Both the position numbers and the translations under genes were made by a program. 64,000 bases of DNA from Chitinophagaceae bacterium (GTDB lineage Bacteria; Bacteroidota; Bacteroidia; Chitinophagales; Chitinophagaceae): positions 124,001-188,000 of the forward strand of contig JADKJI010000063.1 of NCBI GenBank assembly GCA_016721085.1, written 5' to 3'. This document shows positions 42,884 through 51,987 of the stretch, piece after piece. Below the pieces are notes generated by a model that saw nothing but the letters and a program-made list of their open reading frames with translations, made no database searches and was not told where the DNA came from. The first letter of the stretch is position 1. Every line of letters starts with the position of its first letter.

Positions 42884-44707
42884 ATGAAAATATTACTCCA
42901 TTATCTGAAGCCCTATAAATGGCTCGTGGTACTTACCATTGCATTAGCGGCCCTAAATACAGGCTTTTCATTAATAGACCCGATCATTTTTGGTAAAATG
43001 ATTAACCTGGCAGACAGGCATCAAACAACCGAACACCAACTCAATAAAAATGATTTCTGGTTTATTATAGAGCCATTTACTAATAAGACCGGAAAATCTG
43101 ATATGCTTTATGGGATCGTTTGGTTGGTAATCGCCTCCATAACCGTAGCGATGATCAGCCGTATTGCGAAAAACTTCCAGGATTATTTCCTGAATGTTAT
43201 CATTCAGAAATTTGGAGCCAAGGTTTTCACTGATGGATTGCAACATGCCATGAAGCTACCCTATCAGGAGTTTGAAGATCAACGAAGCGGAGAAACTCTT
43301 TCCATCCTTACAAAGGTTCGAACTGATGTTGAGAAATTCATGAACTATGGTATCAACTTGCTCTTCAGTATTATTGTCGGCATAGGATTCGTATTCGTAT
43401 ATGCAGCGCTTTATATCAGTTGGTATATTCCATTTGTGTATTTAGTTGGTATCTTCTTACTTTCAGTTATCACCAACCTGCTGAGCAAAAAAATCAAGAT
43501 CATACAAAAAAACATTGTCGGACAAACAACAGCATTGGCAGGATCTACTACTGAATCTTTACGCAATATTGAATTAGTAAAAAGTCTGGGGCTCACCAAT
43601 CAGGAAGTAGGTCGATTAAACAAGAACACTTATAAAATATTAGGACTTGAGCTTACAAAAGTGAAAAGGATACGTAGTATCAGTTTCATACAAGGAACAT
43701 TTGTAAACACACTTCGTCAGGTGATCCTCTTCATTCTGATGATGCTGATATTCAACAAAGAAATGGATGCTGGCCAATTGGTAACCATGCAGATCTTCTC
43801 CTTCTTTGTATTCGGACCATTACAGGAAATTGGAAATATCCTTTTATCGTACAGAGAAGCAGAGGCATCATTGAATAATTTCCAGAACCTGATGTCGAAA
43901 GCTCCTGAACCACAACCTGCTGAACCAAAACATCTGGGAGATGTGAAAACACTGGAGTTTCAGGAAGTTGGGTTCAAACATCAAACAGCCAGCCAGAAAG
44001 CTATCGACAAGATCAGCTTCAGCGCTAAGACAGGTGAAACAATTGCTTTTGTTGGACCATCAGGTTCAGGCAAAACTACACTGATGAAATTGCTGGTGGG
44101 TTTATATCGACCACAAGAGGGACAGATCATGTATAATGGACTTGATGAAAACTCCATCAATTTTGAAGACCTGCGTAACCAGATTGGATTTGTAACGCAA
44201 GACACCCAATTGTTCTCTGGTACTATTAAAGAGAACCTGATGTTTGTGAATCCACAAGCGACAGAGGAAGATCTTGTAGATGTATTGACCAAAGCGAGTT
44301 GCCAGAAATTATTAAGCAGGGCAGAAAAAGGCCTTGACACTATGATTGGCGAAGGAGGATTGAAACTATCTGGTGGTGAGAAGCAACGTCTATCTATTGC
44401 GCGGGCCCTTCTCCGCAAACCCAAGCTTTTGATTTTTGATGAAGCTACTTCCTCTCTCGATTCAATAACAGAAGAAGACATTACTAATACCATTAAAGCT
44501 ATATCATCTTTAAGTGAACAAATCACAATCCTCATAGCCCACCGTCTTTCAACTATTATGCACGCCGATCGAATATATGTATTAGAGCAAGGCGAAGTAG
44601 TAGAAACAGGCACTCACGAAAGTCTGTTACAAGAAAAAGGACTTTACTTCGCCATGTGGAGGCAGCAGATTGGGGAGAAGAGGAAGCATCTTTTGCAGAA
44701 TGCTTGA
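42884..44707 (+). CDS. MsbA-like ABC exporter (fused membrane and ATPase domains)
   Basis: A 607-residue half-transporter: six membrane helices (about 15-330) and an ATPase with GPSGSGKTT (Walker A), LSGGEKQRLSIARALL (signature) and LLIFDEATSSLDS (Walker B). Type and layout match exporters of lipids, drugs or peptides; lipid A flippase activity (MsbA) is possible but not proven. A strong terminator lies 66 bases downstream, between copies of the composite repeats. Confidence 0.92.
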   Translation: MKILLHYLKPYKWLVVLTIALAALNTGFSLIDPIIFGKMINLADRHQTTEHQLNKNDFWFIIEPFTNKTGKSDMLYGIVWLVIASITVAMISRIAKNFQDYFLNVIIQKFGAKVFTDGLQHAMKLPYQEFEDQRSGETLSILTKVRTDVEKFMNYGINLLFSIIVGIGFVFVYAALYISWYIPFVYLVGIFLLSVITNLLSKKIKIIQKNIVGQTTALAGSTTESLRNIELVKSLGLTNQEVGRLNKNTYKILGLELTKVKRIRSISFIQGTFVNTLRQVILFILMMLIFNKEMDAGQLVTMQIFSFFVFGPLQEIGNILLSYREAEASLNNFQNLMSKAPEPQPAEPKHLGDVKTLEFQEVGFKHQTASQKAIDKISFSAKTGETIAFVGPSGSGKTTLMKLLVGLYRPQEGQIMYNGLDENSINFEDLRNQIGFVTQDTQLFSGTIKENLMFVNPQATEEDLVDVLTKASCQKLLSRAEKGLDTMIGEGGLKLSGGEKQRLSIARALLRKPKLLIFDEATSSLDSITEEDITNTIKAISSLSEQITILIAHRLSTIMHADRIYVLEQGEVVETGTHESLLQEKGLYFAMWRQQIGEKRKHLLQNA

Positions 44708-44713
44708 TAATTT

Positions 44714-45280
44714 TTGCCTAAAGCTTAAGGCCTAGGGCCTAAGGCTTAGATTAGTCGCTAAACATAAGATTTGAGCTCCGTATATAACTTTATACGGAGC
44801 TCATTTTTTTGTATTGTTGAAAGAACGAGCCTTAGGCCTTAGGCCCTTGGCCTTAAGCTTTATTTAGTCTTCGGGACGGAGTTGTGTGCGTTGAATGAAG
44901 AAGTAGAACTTGAAAGGTGATTTATGGTAAGATGGGAAAAAGCAGAAAGGTGCGTGAAGACACGCACCTTAGCGGGAGTAGGACTCCAACATGGGAACGA
45001 AATAGTATCAATCGGAAGTAGATAAAACTTAAAGGGGAAACTTTACCAACGCTGAGGTGCGTGTCTCCACGCACCTCGATAAAATGCGGTTTATTGTATG
45101 AAATGATTGAATCAAGAAATGCTTATTCGGTCATTGAGTAAAGTGTTTAGTGCGTTTATTGGGATATTGCAATACCCCTTTACGAAGAATAGAACCCTGT
45201 GTTCGAAGACAGAATTAAGCCTTAGGCCCTAAGCCTTAAGCTTTAGGCAAAAAGCATCAAGCATTTAGCCTCCAGCCTCC
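44714..45280. repeat. Composite nested palindrome B
   Basis: Same architecture as element A. Arms TTGCCTAAAGCTTAAGGCCT (44714-44733) and onward with the partner at 45215-45250, and AGCATCAAGCATTTAGCC (45253-45270) on the right only. An extra inner arm AGCCTTAGGCCTTAGGCC lies at 44829-44846. The core (44949-45076) is one GGTGCGTG unit in inverted orientation relative to A. Confidence 0.88.
44773..44810 (+). terminator. Rho-independent terminator of the ABC exporter
   Basis: Twelve-base perfect stem GAGCTCCGTATA (44773-44784) with TATACGGAGCTC (44791-44802) followed by ATTTTTTT. It lies inside the left half of composite element B. Confidence 0.88.
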
Positions 45281-45323
45281 CGCACAAAGTGACTTTCATC
45301 ACAAGCTTCTCGCACTAAAACAG

Positions 45324-45331
45324 TAAATTTG
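45324..45331 (+). promoter_or_regulatory. Promoter -7 element, leaderless (DUF983 gene)
   Basis: TAAATTTG matches TAnnTTTG exactly, six bases before ATG 45338. Transcription should start at or next to the ATG. Confidence 0.5.
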
Positions 45332-45337
45332 CAGCTT

Positions 45338-45760
45338 ATGAGTGCTGCATCAAAACCGAACTACCTCTGGAGCATACTTACAATGAAATGTCCAAGATGC
45401 CGTAGAGGACCCATGTTCAACAATAACAATCCCTGGCAACTGAAGAAGGTATTCGATATGCCAAAGAAATGCTGCGAATGCAATCAGCCTTATGAATTGG
45501 AGGTGGGATTTTGGTATGGCACTGGCTATGTAAGTTATGCTCTGTCAGTGGCTTTATCTGTTACCTCTTTTGTTGCCTGGTACGTATTGATTGGAATGAG
45601 CACAAAGGATGCCCGCTTTTTCTGGTGGATGGGAACAAATATATTTCTGCTGGTATTCTTACAACCCTGGCTGATGAGATTAAGTCGTGTCATATACCTC
45701 TATTTCTTTGTAAGTTATAACCCTGATTATAAAAAAGAAGTAGCTGAGCCTATCAGATAA
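45338..45760 (+). CDS. DUF983 family zinc-ribbon membrane protein
   Basis: A 140-residue protein starting MSAASKPNYLWSILTMKCPR. A zinc ribbon is formed by CPRC (18-21) and the CCEC cluster (45-48), followed by two membrane helices (about 60-85 and 88-110) and a short tail. Family DUF983; function unknown. ATG is preferred over the TTG nine bases upstream because the promoter element overlaps that TTG. Confidence 0.88.
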   Translation: MSAASKPNYLWSILTMKCPRCRRGPMFNNNNPWQLKKVFDMPKKCCECNQPYELEVGFWYGTGYVSYALSVALSVTSFVAWYVLIGMSTKDARFFWWMGTNIFLLVFLQPWLMRLSRVIYLYFFVSYNPDYKKEVAEPIR

Positions 45761-45768
45761 TTTCAGAC

Positions 45769-46209
45769 TTATTCATCTTTAGATCGAAGTATTTCAGAGA
45801 AGAAGCCGGTACGGCTCAACTCTTCCATATCACTCAATTCAAGCTCAAGAGCTCTTGTGCTCAGGCTTATTTCCATAAGAGAAAGTATCAATGATATTAT
45901 AAAGCACACGATGCTTATTGCAAATACTATATAACTCGCATCTGGCCAGCCTCGGAAAATACAAAACATACAAACTACACAGAATAAGAAACTTAATACA
46001 CCGAATGCCTGCATAGATCTGATCATTCGTATCCTGGCACGAAGATTCTTCAACTGCTCAATGATATGCTTCTGTGCTTCATCCTTTTTATACTTATCAT
46101 GAAGATTCCTGATGAGGCTGGCTAATGCCAGAAAGCGATTGGTATAAGCCAGCATCAATAATGATATTGCAGGAAATAGTAATGCTGGTGTTGTAATTGA
46201 CAGTTCCAT
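45769..46209 (-). CDS. DUF2721 family membrane protein
   Basis: Start at MELSITTPALLFPAISLLML; the in-frame extension upstream would run across the terminator of the TonB-receptor gene and has no homology. The 146-residue protein has three helices (about 5-25, 67-87, 93-113) and a conserved middle ALASLIRNLHDKYKK ... LRARIRMIRSMQ. Family DUF2721, function unknown. It has its own promoter element and converges on the DUF983 gene. Confidence 0.85.
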   Translation of the reverse strand: MELSITTPALLFPAISLLMLAYTNRFLALASLIRNLHDKYKKDEAQKHIIEQLKNLRARIRMIRSMQAFGVLSFLFCVVCMFCIFRGWPDASYIVFAISIVCFIISLILSLMEISLSTRALELELSDMEELSRTGFFSEILRSKDE

Positions 46210-46225
46210 ATTTGAGGTTGAAACA

Positions 46226-46233
46226 CAAAAGTA
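46226..46233 (-). promoter_or_regulatory. Promoter -7 element of the DUF2721 gene
   Basis: Minus-strand TACTTTTG matches TAnnTTTG, about 17 bases before the start at 46209. Confidence 0.5.
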
Positions 46234-46244
46234 CAACAAAGAAG

Positions 46245-46273
46245 AAAGCCCTGATGAAATCATCAGGGCTTTC
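46245..46273 (-). terminator. Terminator downstream of the TonB-dependent receptor
   Basis: GAAAGCCCTGATGA with TCATCAGGGCTTTC, an almost perfect 13-base stem with a very short loop; on the minus strand it is followed by TTCTTTG. It separates the receptor gene from the DUF2721 gene. Confidence 0.75.
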
Positions 46274-46345
46274 AGTCTTATAATAAATGGGTTAGTAAGA
46301 CTATACTTATAACGGACACTTTTAAAAATTATTATGTATACTTTA

Positions 46346-48780
46346 TTAACCGGCTTTCCCCAAATGCCCAGATAATGGGATATTGATTTTAAAACTGAAA
46401 TTCCTTCCCATATTAAATACACCGATTCTTCCAGTTGCATTATTCACCGCCGCATATTTCAGACGATTCAAATGGTTTTGATATGCTACATCTCCAAGAT
46501 TTGTTCCTGTAAAATAAATACTGAACAAGGTTTTACCTTTTGATATTATATCTGTACCTGCTCCTGCATGTATCAGACTATATGATGGAGTAGCAGTCTC
46601 TGTATTATATCCTGTGAATGGATGTTGTTGCACAAAGGTCTGTTCCAATTCCAACTTTATAAATAAGTTCCTGATTGTTTTGCCTTTAGGAAAAAAATCG
46701 CCCCTGATATCTGAAAGTAATCTCGCTGCTGGAACAAAGGGAATATTCTTAGACCCCTCCAATTCTTCACGAAACCTTCCATTTACAAACGAAAATGTAT
46801 TTTCAAAATGAAGCCAGTCCAAAGGATGCGGATGTATATCAAGTGTGAACTCAGCCCCGCTCAGTACTGCGTTTTGCTGACTGAACTTAAATGCAGTTAT
46901 CAAATCCCCATCAACATCAACTAAGGAATCACCTCCAGATACTGAAGCTAGTTTATTATAGAAAATAAAATTGCTGATACTATTATAAAACAAACTGGCA
47001 CTGAAGGAAAGATGTTCAGTTGTCCACTCAAGTCCACCATCCAATTGCAAACTGGTCTCAGATTTCAATTGTTCGTCTCCATACTCATACCTATTTGTGC
47101 CTTCATGTGTTCCATTACTTGCCAGCTCTGCAATTGAAGGAGCCCGATACCCTCTTGCAATATTGAATTTCAGAATAACTTGTTTTGAAGCCAGATAACT
47201 TATACCAGCACTTCCTGAAAAATTAGAATATTGCTTTTTAAATCCAGCAAACTTTATATCTACCCCTTCCATCAATTCTTTCGAATTCAATGATCGGCTA
47301 TCAAAACGGAGTCCTCCGCTGAGAGTAAGCTTATCAAATGACCTTTGTAGAAAGTAAAACCCACCGATATCAAAAAGATGATACTCCGGAATCAATACTT
47401 CGGCTCCTTTGTTCTTATTCATTTGCGACATACCACTGATGCCTATTGAACTATTCCAATGATTCTTTTCTTTAAAGTGGTAAGCTACATTATAGGTTAC
47501 CGTTCCCAGGTCAAAAAACAGTTCTTTTTCACGAGGGTCATCTACGTTGCCATATTCTGTACGTTGATTATTCTGATAACCCAGAACCATACTCAATCGA
47601 CCGTCCCCAACACGAAAACTATTATCGCTTACGATTTTGCGATGTACTATTTGTTGCCAGGGTATTTGAGGAGTGATGGAATTAAAATCATCTTCAGTAG
47701 GAAGGGCATCACCACCACCGGGTAATGGCTTTATGAATTTACCATCATTATCACGCTCTCCCTCCACTATACCGGTCTTCATGCCGAATTGACTAAACAC
47801 TAAATGACTATAGCCCCAAGATCCATTCCATCCCATATATCCGCCAAAATCAGCTTCCTTGAATTTTGAATTATATACCCTGCCGTCATATTTATTTGTA
47901 TAATCTGCAGCTGCTTTTAAAGTACCATAAGCATTCCAGTTGAAGCCTTTTACTCCATACCCTCCAATATTTATACCTGTACCTCTAAGTCTATTATTTG
48001 TTTGATAATTGCTGGTGATACTTGCTTTCCATGTACCCTGAGCAACTGGAACATTGGTGAATATATTTATCACGCCCGCCATAGCATCACTTCCATACAT
48101 CAGAGATGCTGGGCCTTTTAATATCTCCACTTTCTGTACACTATACTCATCAATCTCAATACCATGCTCATCACCCCATTGCTGTCCTTCCTGACGAATA
48201 CCATCATTCAATACAACTACCCTGTTGTAACCAAGTCCCCTTATTATAGGTTTTGAGATTGCAGGACCAGTACTTAGTTGTGAAATGCCCGGTTTATGAC
48301 TGAGTAAGTCAATCAGGTTGGTTGCTGTTACTTTAATGAGGTCCTGTTTTTTTATTATGGCTACAGGGGTTGGACTACGTCGAGCCTGTGTGGCAGCACT
48401 TACGCCAGTTACAATAACTTCGCTATTTTCCAATACAGAAGCACTAAGAGAGAAATTCTTTTGCAAATCACCATTTATCTGAATGTATTCAGTTTGTGTG
48501 GCATAGCCTATAAATGAAATCTCTAATAAATGTCTTCCTGCGGAATATTATTAAGAACGAACAAACCTTGATTGTTTGTTACTGCTCCCATTTTTAAATC
48601 TGTAAAAAAAAGCGAAGCCCCTGCCAATGGTTCTTTGGTCTTATCATCTATTACTTTCCCGCTAAATACATTTTTTTCGAGAAGAACATTATATTCAAGA
48701 CCGGCATCCTGAGAATAGGATGTAAATGACAATAAGGTGCATTGAATCGATATAACTAAAAGAAAGACAGTTTTTTTCAT
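46346..48780 (-). pseudogene. TonB-dependent outer-membrane receptor (frameshifted)
   Basis: Outer-membrane receptor for active uptake, perhaps of a metal or metal chelate. The first frame (48780-48523) gives a signal peptide (MKKTVFLLVISIQCTLLSFT) and the start of a carboxypeptidase-like domain (FSGKVIDDKTKEPLAGASLF). It ends in a false stop. Inserting one G at about 48536 (CAGGAAG to CAGGGAAG) joins it to the rest: PQGRHLLEISFIGYATQTEY, the plug (IIRGLGYNRVVVLNDGIRQE) and the 22-strand barrel to the C-terminus. Joined length is 811 residues, normal for the type. Probably intact in the genome. The small secreted protein upstream is likely linked in function. Confidence 0.87.
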
Positions 48781-48930
48781 TTCAATCTGATTTGAGAACT
48801 GCTAAAATGCAGAGTCTACATTCGGACTTCAAATACAAAAAAGCAGTAAGTAAAAAGGAATACCCGATATAGCCTGACCTTATATTATCAGGACTTAACT
48901 ATAGAAGCATACGGTTCTATAGCAATAACA

Positions 48931-49272
48931 TTATACAACAGGTGGACCTCTGAGAGAGAATTGTTGAAAAGAAAAAAGGAAAAGGTTTTCAGCCCCGTGT
49001 CCCGAAAGTTGTTGGGGAAATTGCAGTTCAGCAGAAGACTCGCTTGGAATATCAGCAACAACAAAAACAGACTGCATCAGAACAGAGTCGCAATTACAGC
49101 TCACTCCCGAATGGTCATTCTGATAAGAAGGAATATCGTTTGCTACTGTTTTGCTTACCAGCTTGTGCTGAGAAAATGTTTCATGAAGGAATATTCTGGG
49201 CACACTGCTGAACATGAATATCAGCAGAAGAATCCCGCCCAGTAATTTTCTTATGTGAGGTTGATAAAGCAA
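48931..49272 (-). CDS. Small exported protein upstream of the TonB receptor
   Basis: A 113-residue protein with an N-terminal signal (LLGGILLLIFMFSSVPRIFL), His and Cys residues (LHETFSQHKLV, SCNCDSV) and the end FSLRGPPVV. Small proteins with this type of C-terminus are often found just ahead of metal-type TonB receptors in Bacteroidota, as I recall; a role in metal sensing or binding is inferred. A gap of 150 bases separates it from the receptor. Start placed at the first ATG of the hydrophobic segment. Confidence 0.7.
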   Translation of the reverse strand: MLYQPHIRKLLGGILLLIFMFSSVPRIFLHETFSQHKLVSKTVANDIPSYQNDHSGVSCNCDSVLMQSVFVVADIPSESSAELQFPQQLSGHGAENLFLFSFQQFSLRGPPVV

Positions 49273-49326
49273 TTTTTTTGCTACTATGTTGCAAATATAG
49301 GATTTAGTTCCAGCTTACCAAATCCT

Positions 49327-51183
49327 TTATTTAGGCAGTTGAACAGTAAAAGTGGTCCCAATTCCTTCCTGGCTTGTGCAACTTAATTTACCATTCAACT
49401 CTTCGGCAATGCGTTTTACGATGGAAAGTCCTAAGCCAGTCGACATTTCACCGGCTGTTGGTTTAGAGGAAATTTTGCTGTATTTGGTAAATAAGTAGGG
49501 GATTTCATCTGCCGGAATACCTACTCCTTCATCTTCAAAATGTATGGAGACTGATTCATTTTCCTCAACCAGATTGATCCAGATTCGTTTGCCTTCTGCC
49601 GAATACTTGATGGAATTACTCAAAAGGTTTTCAAAAACCCTGTAGAGTAATTGTTTGTCGGAAAGTAAACTGACAGGAGTTTTTGGATGGTTAAAAATAA
49701 CTTGTTGTTGTTTTTTTGCAGCGGACAATGAAAGATTGTCAATAACTGCAGTTAGTAAACTTGAAGTATCAATCGTTTCAAGTTGCAAATGATGGGTTCC
49801 GATATCAGCTTTTTCTACATCCAGAATTCTCTGAATTAGTTTTTGACCGTGTTCAGATGCTTTGAGTATCCTATCAATCGCCTTTACTTGTTCATCGTTA
49901 TTCTTTTCTGGTTGAGATTCTAATACCTGACTCCACATTTTGATAGTGGCAAAAGGAGTGCTCAAATCGTGCGATACAATACTGATCAAAGAATTCTTTT
50001 CAAAATTCAGTTCTTCCAATCGTTCATTTTGTCGCACAATAAGATCATTCTTTTTCTGGAGTCTTTTGTTAGCATTTCGGTTAATAGCCAACGCCAATGT
50101 TATAAGCAATCCGGTTATGCCCAATGCTATTGACAAAATAATAGCACTCCTGCTTTTATATCTTTCCTTTTCAATTTGGGTCATCAATAGCACATTCTCA
50201 GCTTCTCGTTCCTTGAGGTTAAACCGTTCCTGTAATTCAGCAATTGTATTTTGCGTGGATCCGTTTATGAGTGCGGTATCCAATTGATACCATTTGGTCA
50301 TATACTCAAAAGCCTTTTCAAACTTATTTTGACGGGCATATAATTTCGCAAGAATGGAATAGCTATCCGAAATCTTGCTATCTGCTTTTAGATCCCTTGC
50401 AATCAATAGTGCACTATCAGCATGAATAGTTGCCCGATGGTATTGCTTCAATTCGGTATAAGTATCTGCCAAATTCAGATGATCGACCCATTCAACCGCT
50501 TCAGGTTCTGCTGAGGCAACATGCTTGACATAATTTTGCTGAAAATAAGTTAGAGCTTTTGCAAACTCTCCCTTCTTAAAATAAGCATTTCCAATATTGT
50601 TAAGCGTATTTGAATGGTCTACAACAATTCCATTGTCGGCATATACAGACAGCGCCTTATTCAAAAATATCAAAGCACTATCGTGATCGCCCAATTGATT
50701 ATAAATGATTCCAAGATTATTATAAGATGTACCCAGTGAACTGATCTCATTTGTCTTTTCAGCTAATTGTGCACATTGCAAATAATACTTTTTAGCTAAT
50801 ATAGGTTGCTGAATAAGTGAATAGATTATTGCTATATCACTCAATGCAGAAGTTTCATAAATCCTTTCTTCCAATTTCCTTGCCGCTTCCAGTGACAGCA
50901 AATAATATTCCAAAGCTTTCGAGAAATCAGAATGAAGTTCTTCATTTAGTCCCTTCAACCTAAGCGTCAACACCTCTCCTTTTACGAAGGAAATCAGTTT
51001 CGATTCTTTTTCAATGTAGCCGATATAGTAAGGAAGAGAGTCTCTTTTACTTTCATCAAAATCCAGACAATGGTCATATAGGGATTTGAGATAGGTTGTA
51101 TCAGGAAGGGGGCTCCTGAAACTCATAAAAATCAATACAAAGGGAAGAATTTTTTTCACCTGCTTTCCTGTTATTTTATACAT
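49327..51183 (-). CDS. TPR-containing sensor histidine kinase
   Basis: Membrane histidine kinase of the type with periplasmic TPR repeats. ATG 51183 is chosen (MYKITGKQVKKILPFVLIF); a TTG five codons upstream is less likely. After a signal/membrane segment, six or so TPRs (about 70-320) precede a membrane helix (about 348-368), coiled coil, the phospho-acceptor His405 in SHDLSTPFA, and the ATPase (NLLSNSIKYS, DEGVGIP, GLGLSIVKR). It follows the response regulator by 18 bases. Signal unknown; peptide or sugar ligand sensing through TPRs is possible. Confidence 0.93.
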   Translation of the reverse strand: MYKITGKQVKKILPFVLIFMSFRSPLPDTTYLKSLYDHCLDFDESKRDSLPYYIGYIEKESKLISFVKGEVLTLRLKGLNEELHSDFSKALEYYLLSLEAARKLEERIYETSALSDIAIIYSLIQQPILAKKYYLQCAQLAEKTNEISSLGTSYNNLGIIYNQLGDHDSALIFLNKALSVYADNGIVVDHSNTLNNIGNAYFKKGEFAKALTYFQQNYVKHVASAEPEAVEWVDHLNLADTYTELKQYHRATIHADSALLIARDLKADSKISDSYSILAKLYARQNKFEKAFEYMTKWYQLDTALINGSTQNTIAELQERFNLKEREAENVLLMTQIEKERYKSRSAIILSIALGITGLLITLALAINRNANKRLQKKNDLIVRQNERLEELNFEKNSLISIVSHDLSTPFATIKMWSQVLESQPEKNNDEQVKAIDRILKASEHGQKLIQRILDVEKADIGTHHLQLETIDTSSLLTAVIDNLSLSAAKKQQQVIFNHPKTPVSLLSDKQLLYRVFENLLSNSIKYSAEGKRIWINLVEENESVSIHFEDEGVGIPADEIPYLFTKYSKISSKPTAGEMSTGLGLSIVKRIAEELNGKLSCTSQEGIGTTFTVQLPK

Positions 51184-51201
51184 AACCCGGCAGGGCAAGT
51201 A

Positions 51202-51846
51202 CTAATCGATAATATTATTCTTTATTGCAAACTTTACTAGTCCCACAGTATTATTAACTCCCAGTTTCGCAATAAGGTTTTTCCGATGTGTTTCAACAGT
51301 ACTGATACTTAGGAAAAGTTTTTCTGCTATTTCAGCATTACTAAACTCTTTACATATAAGTTTCAGGATTTCAATTTCCCTTTTTGATAAGATTTCATTG
51401 ACCTGTTTATCTTCAATTGTAATTGTATTTCTGAAATCAGTATCTACATCGGTTATATTAACTTCTTTACTGAAATACTGCCCACCATTTCCAATTGTAA
51501 GCAATGCATTTTTCAACTCTTCAATCCCGGCGTTTTTAAGCAAGTAGCCCTGAACCCCGTATTTTATCAATTTATGTATATATCGAGTACCCCTCATCAT
51601 AGTGAGGTAAAGTATTTTTAAATCGGGTTTTACTTGCCGAATTGAAATAATTAGTTCTTCTTCTTCCATATCCGGAAGGTGTACATCCAATAAAAGAATA
51701 TCGATTTCAGTAATTGGCAATTGCTGCAGCAATTCCTTTCCACTTAAACAGTGGCCTACAACAGAAATTCCCTCCTGCTTATTAAGCAGCAAACATACCC
51801 CTTCCAGGTACAGTTCGTGGTCGTCGGTAACAAATACTTTTATCAT
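51202..51846 (-). CDS. LuxR/NarL-type response regulator
   Basis: A 214-residue response regulator: receiver domain with Asp54 in LLLDVHLPDM and the acidic pair Asp8-Asp9, then a LuxR-type helix-turn-helix (about 150-205, LSKREIEILKLICKEFSNAE and STVETHRKNLIAKLGV). It heads the two-gene operon with the histidine kinase and is its probable partner. Targets unknown. Confidence 0.94.
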   Translation of the reverse strand: MIKVFVTDDHELYLEGVCLLLNKQEGISVVGHCLSGKELLQQLPITEIDILLLDVHLPDMEEEELIISIRQVKPDLKILYLTMMRGTRYIHKLIKYGVQGYLLKNAGIEELKNALLTIGNGGQYFSKEVNITDVDTDFRNTITIEDKQVNEILSKREIEILKLICKEFSNAEIAEKLFLSISTVETHRKNLIAKLGVNNTVGLVKFAIKNNIID

Positions 51847-51941
51847 GTGTAGCTATCAAGAAATAAACAGTTCCAGCACTGGACTTTTTGACATTTGTCA
51901 AGCAGCAATATAAAACATATTGACCAACCGAAAAAAAAAGC

Positions 51942-51961
51942 CCCTGTACAAATACAGGGGA
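51942..51961 (-). terminator. Terminator of the DUF1501 gene
   Basis: Eight-base perfect stem CCCCTGTA (51942-51949) with TACAGGGG (51954-51961), loop of four; on the minus strand it is followed by GCTTTTTTTTTC. Confidence 0.85.
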
Positions 51962-51987
51962 TGCAGAAAAATTATGAAAAATCAAAA

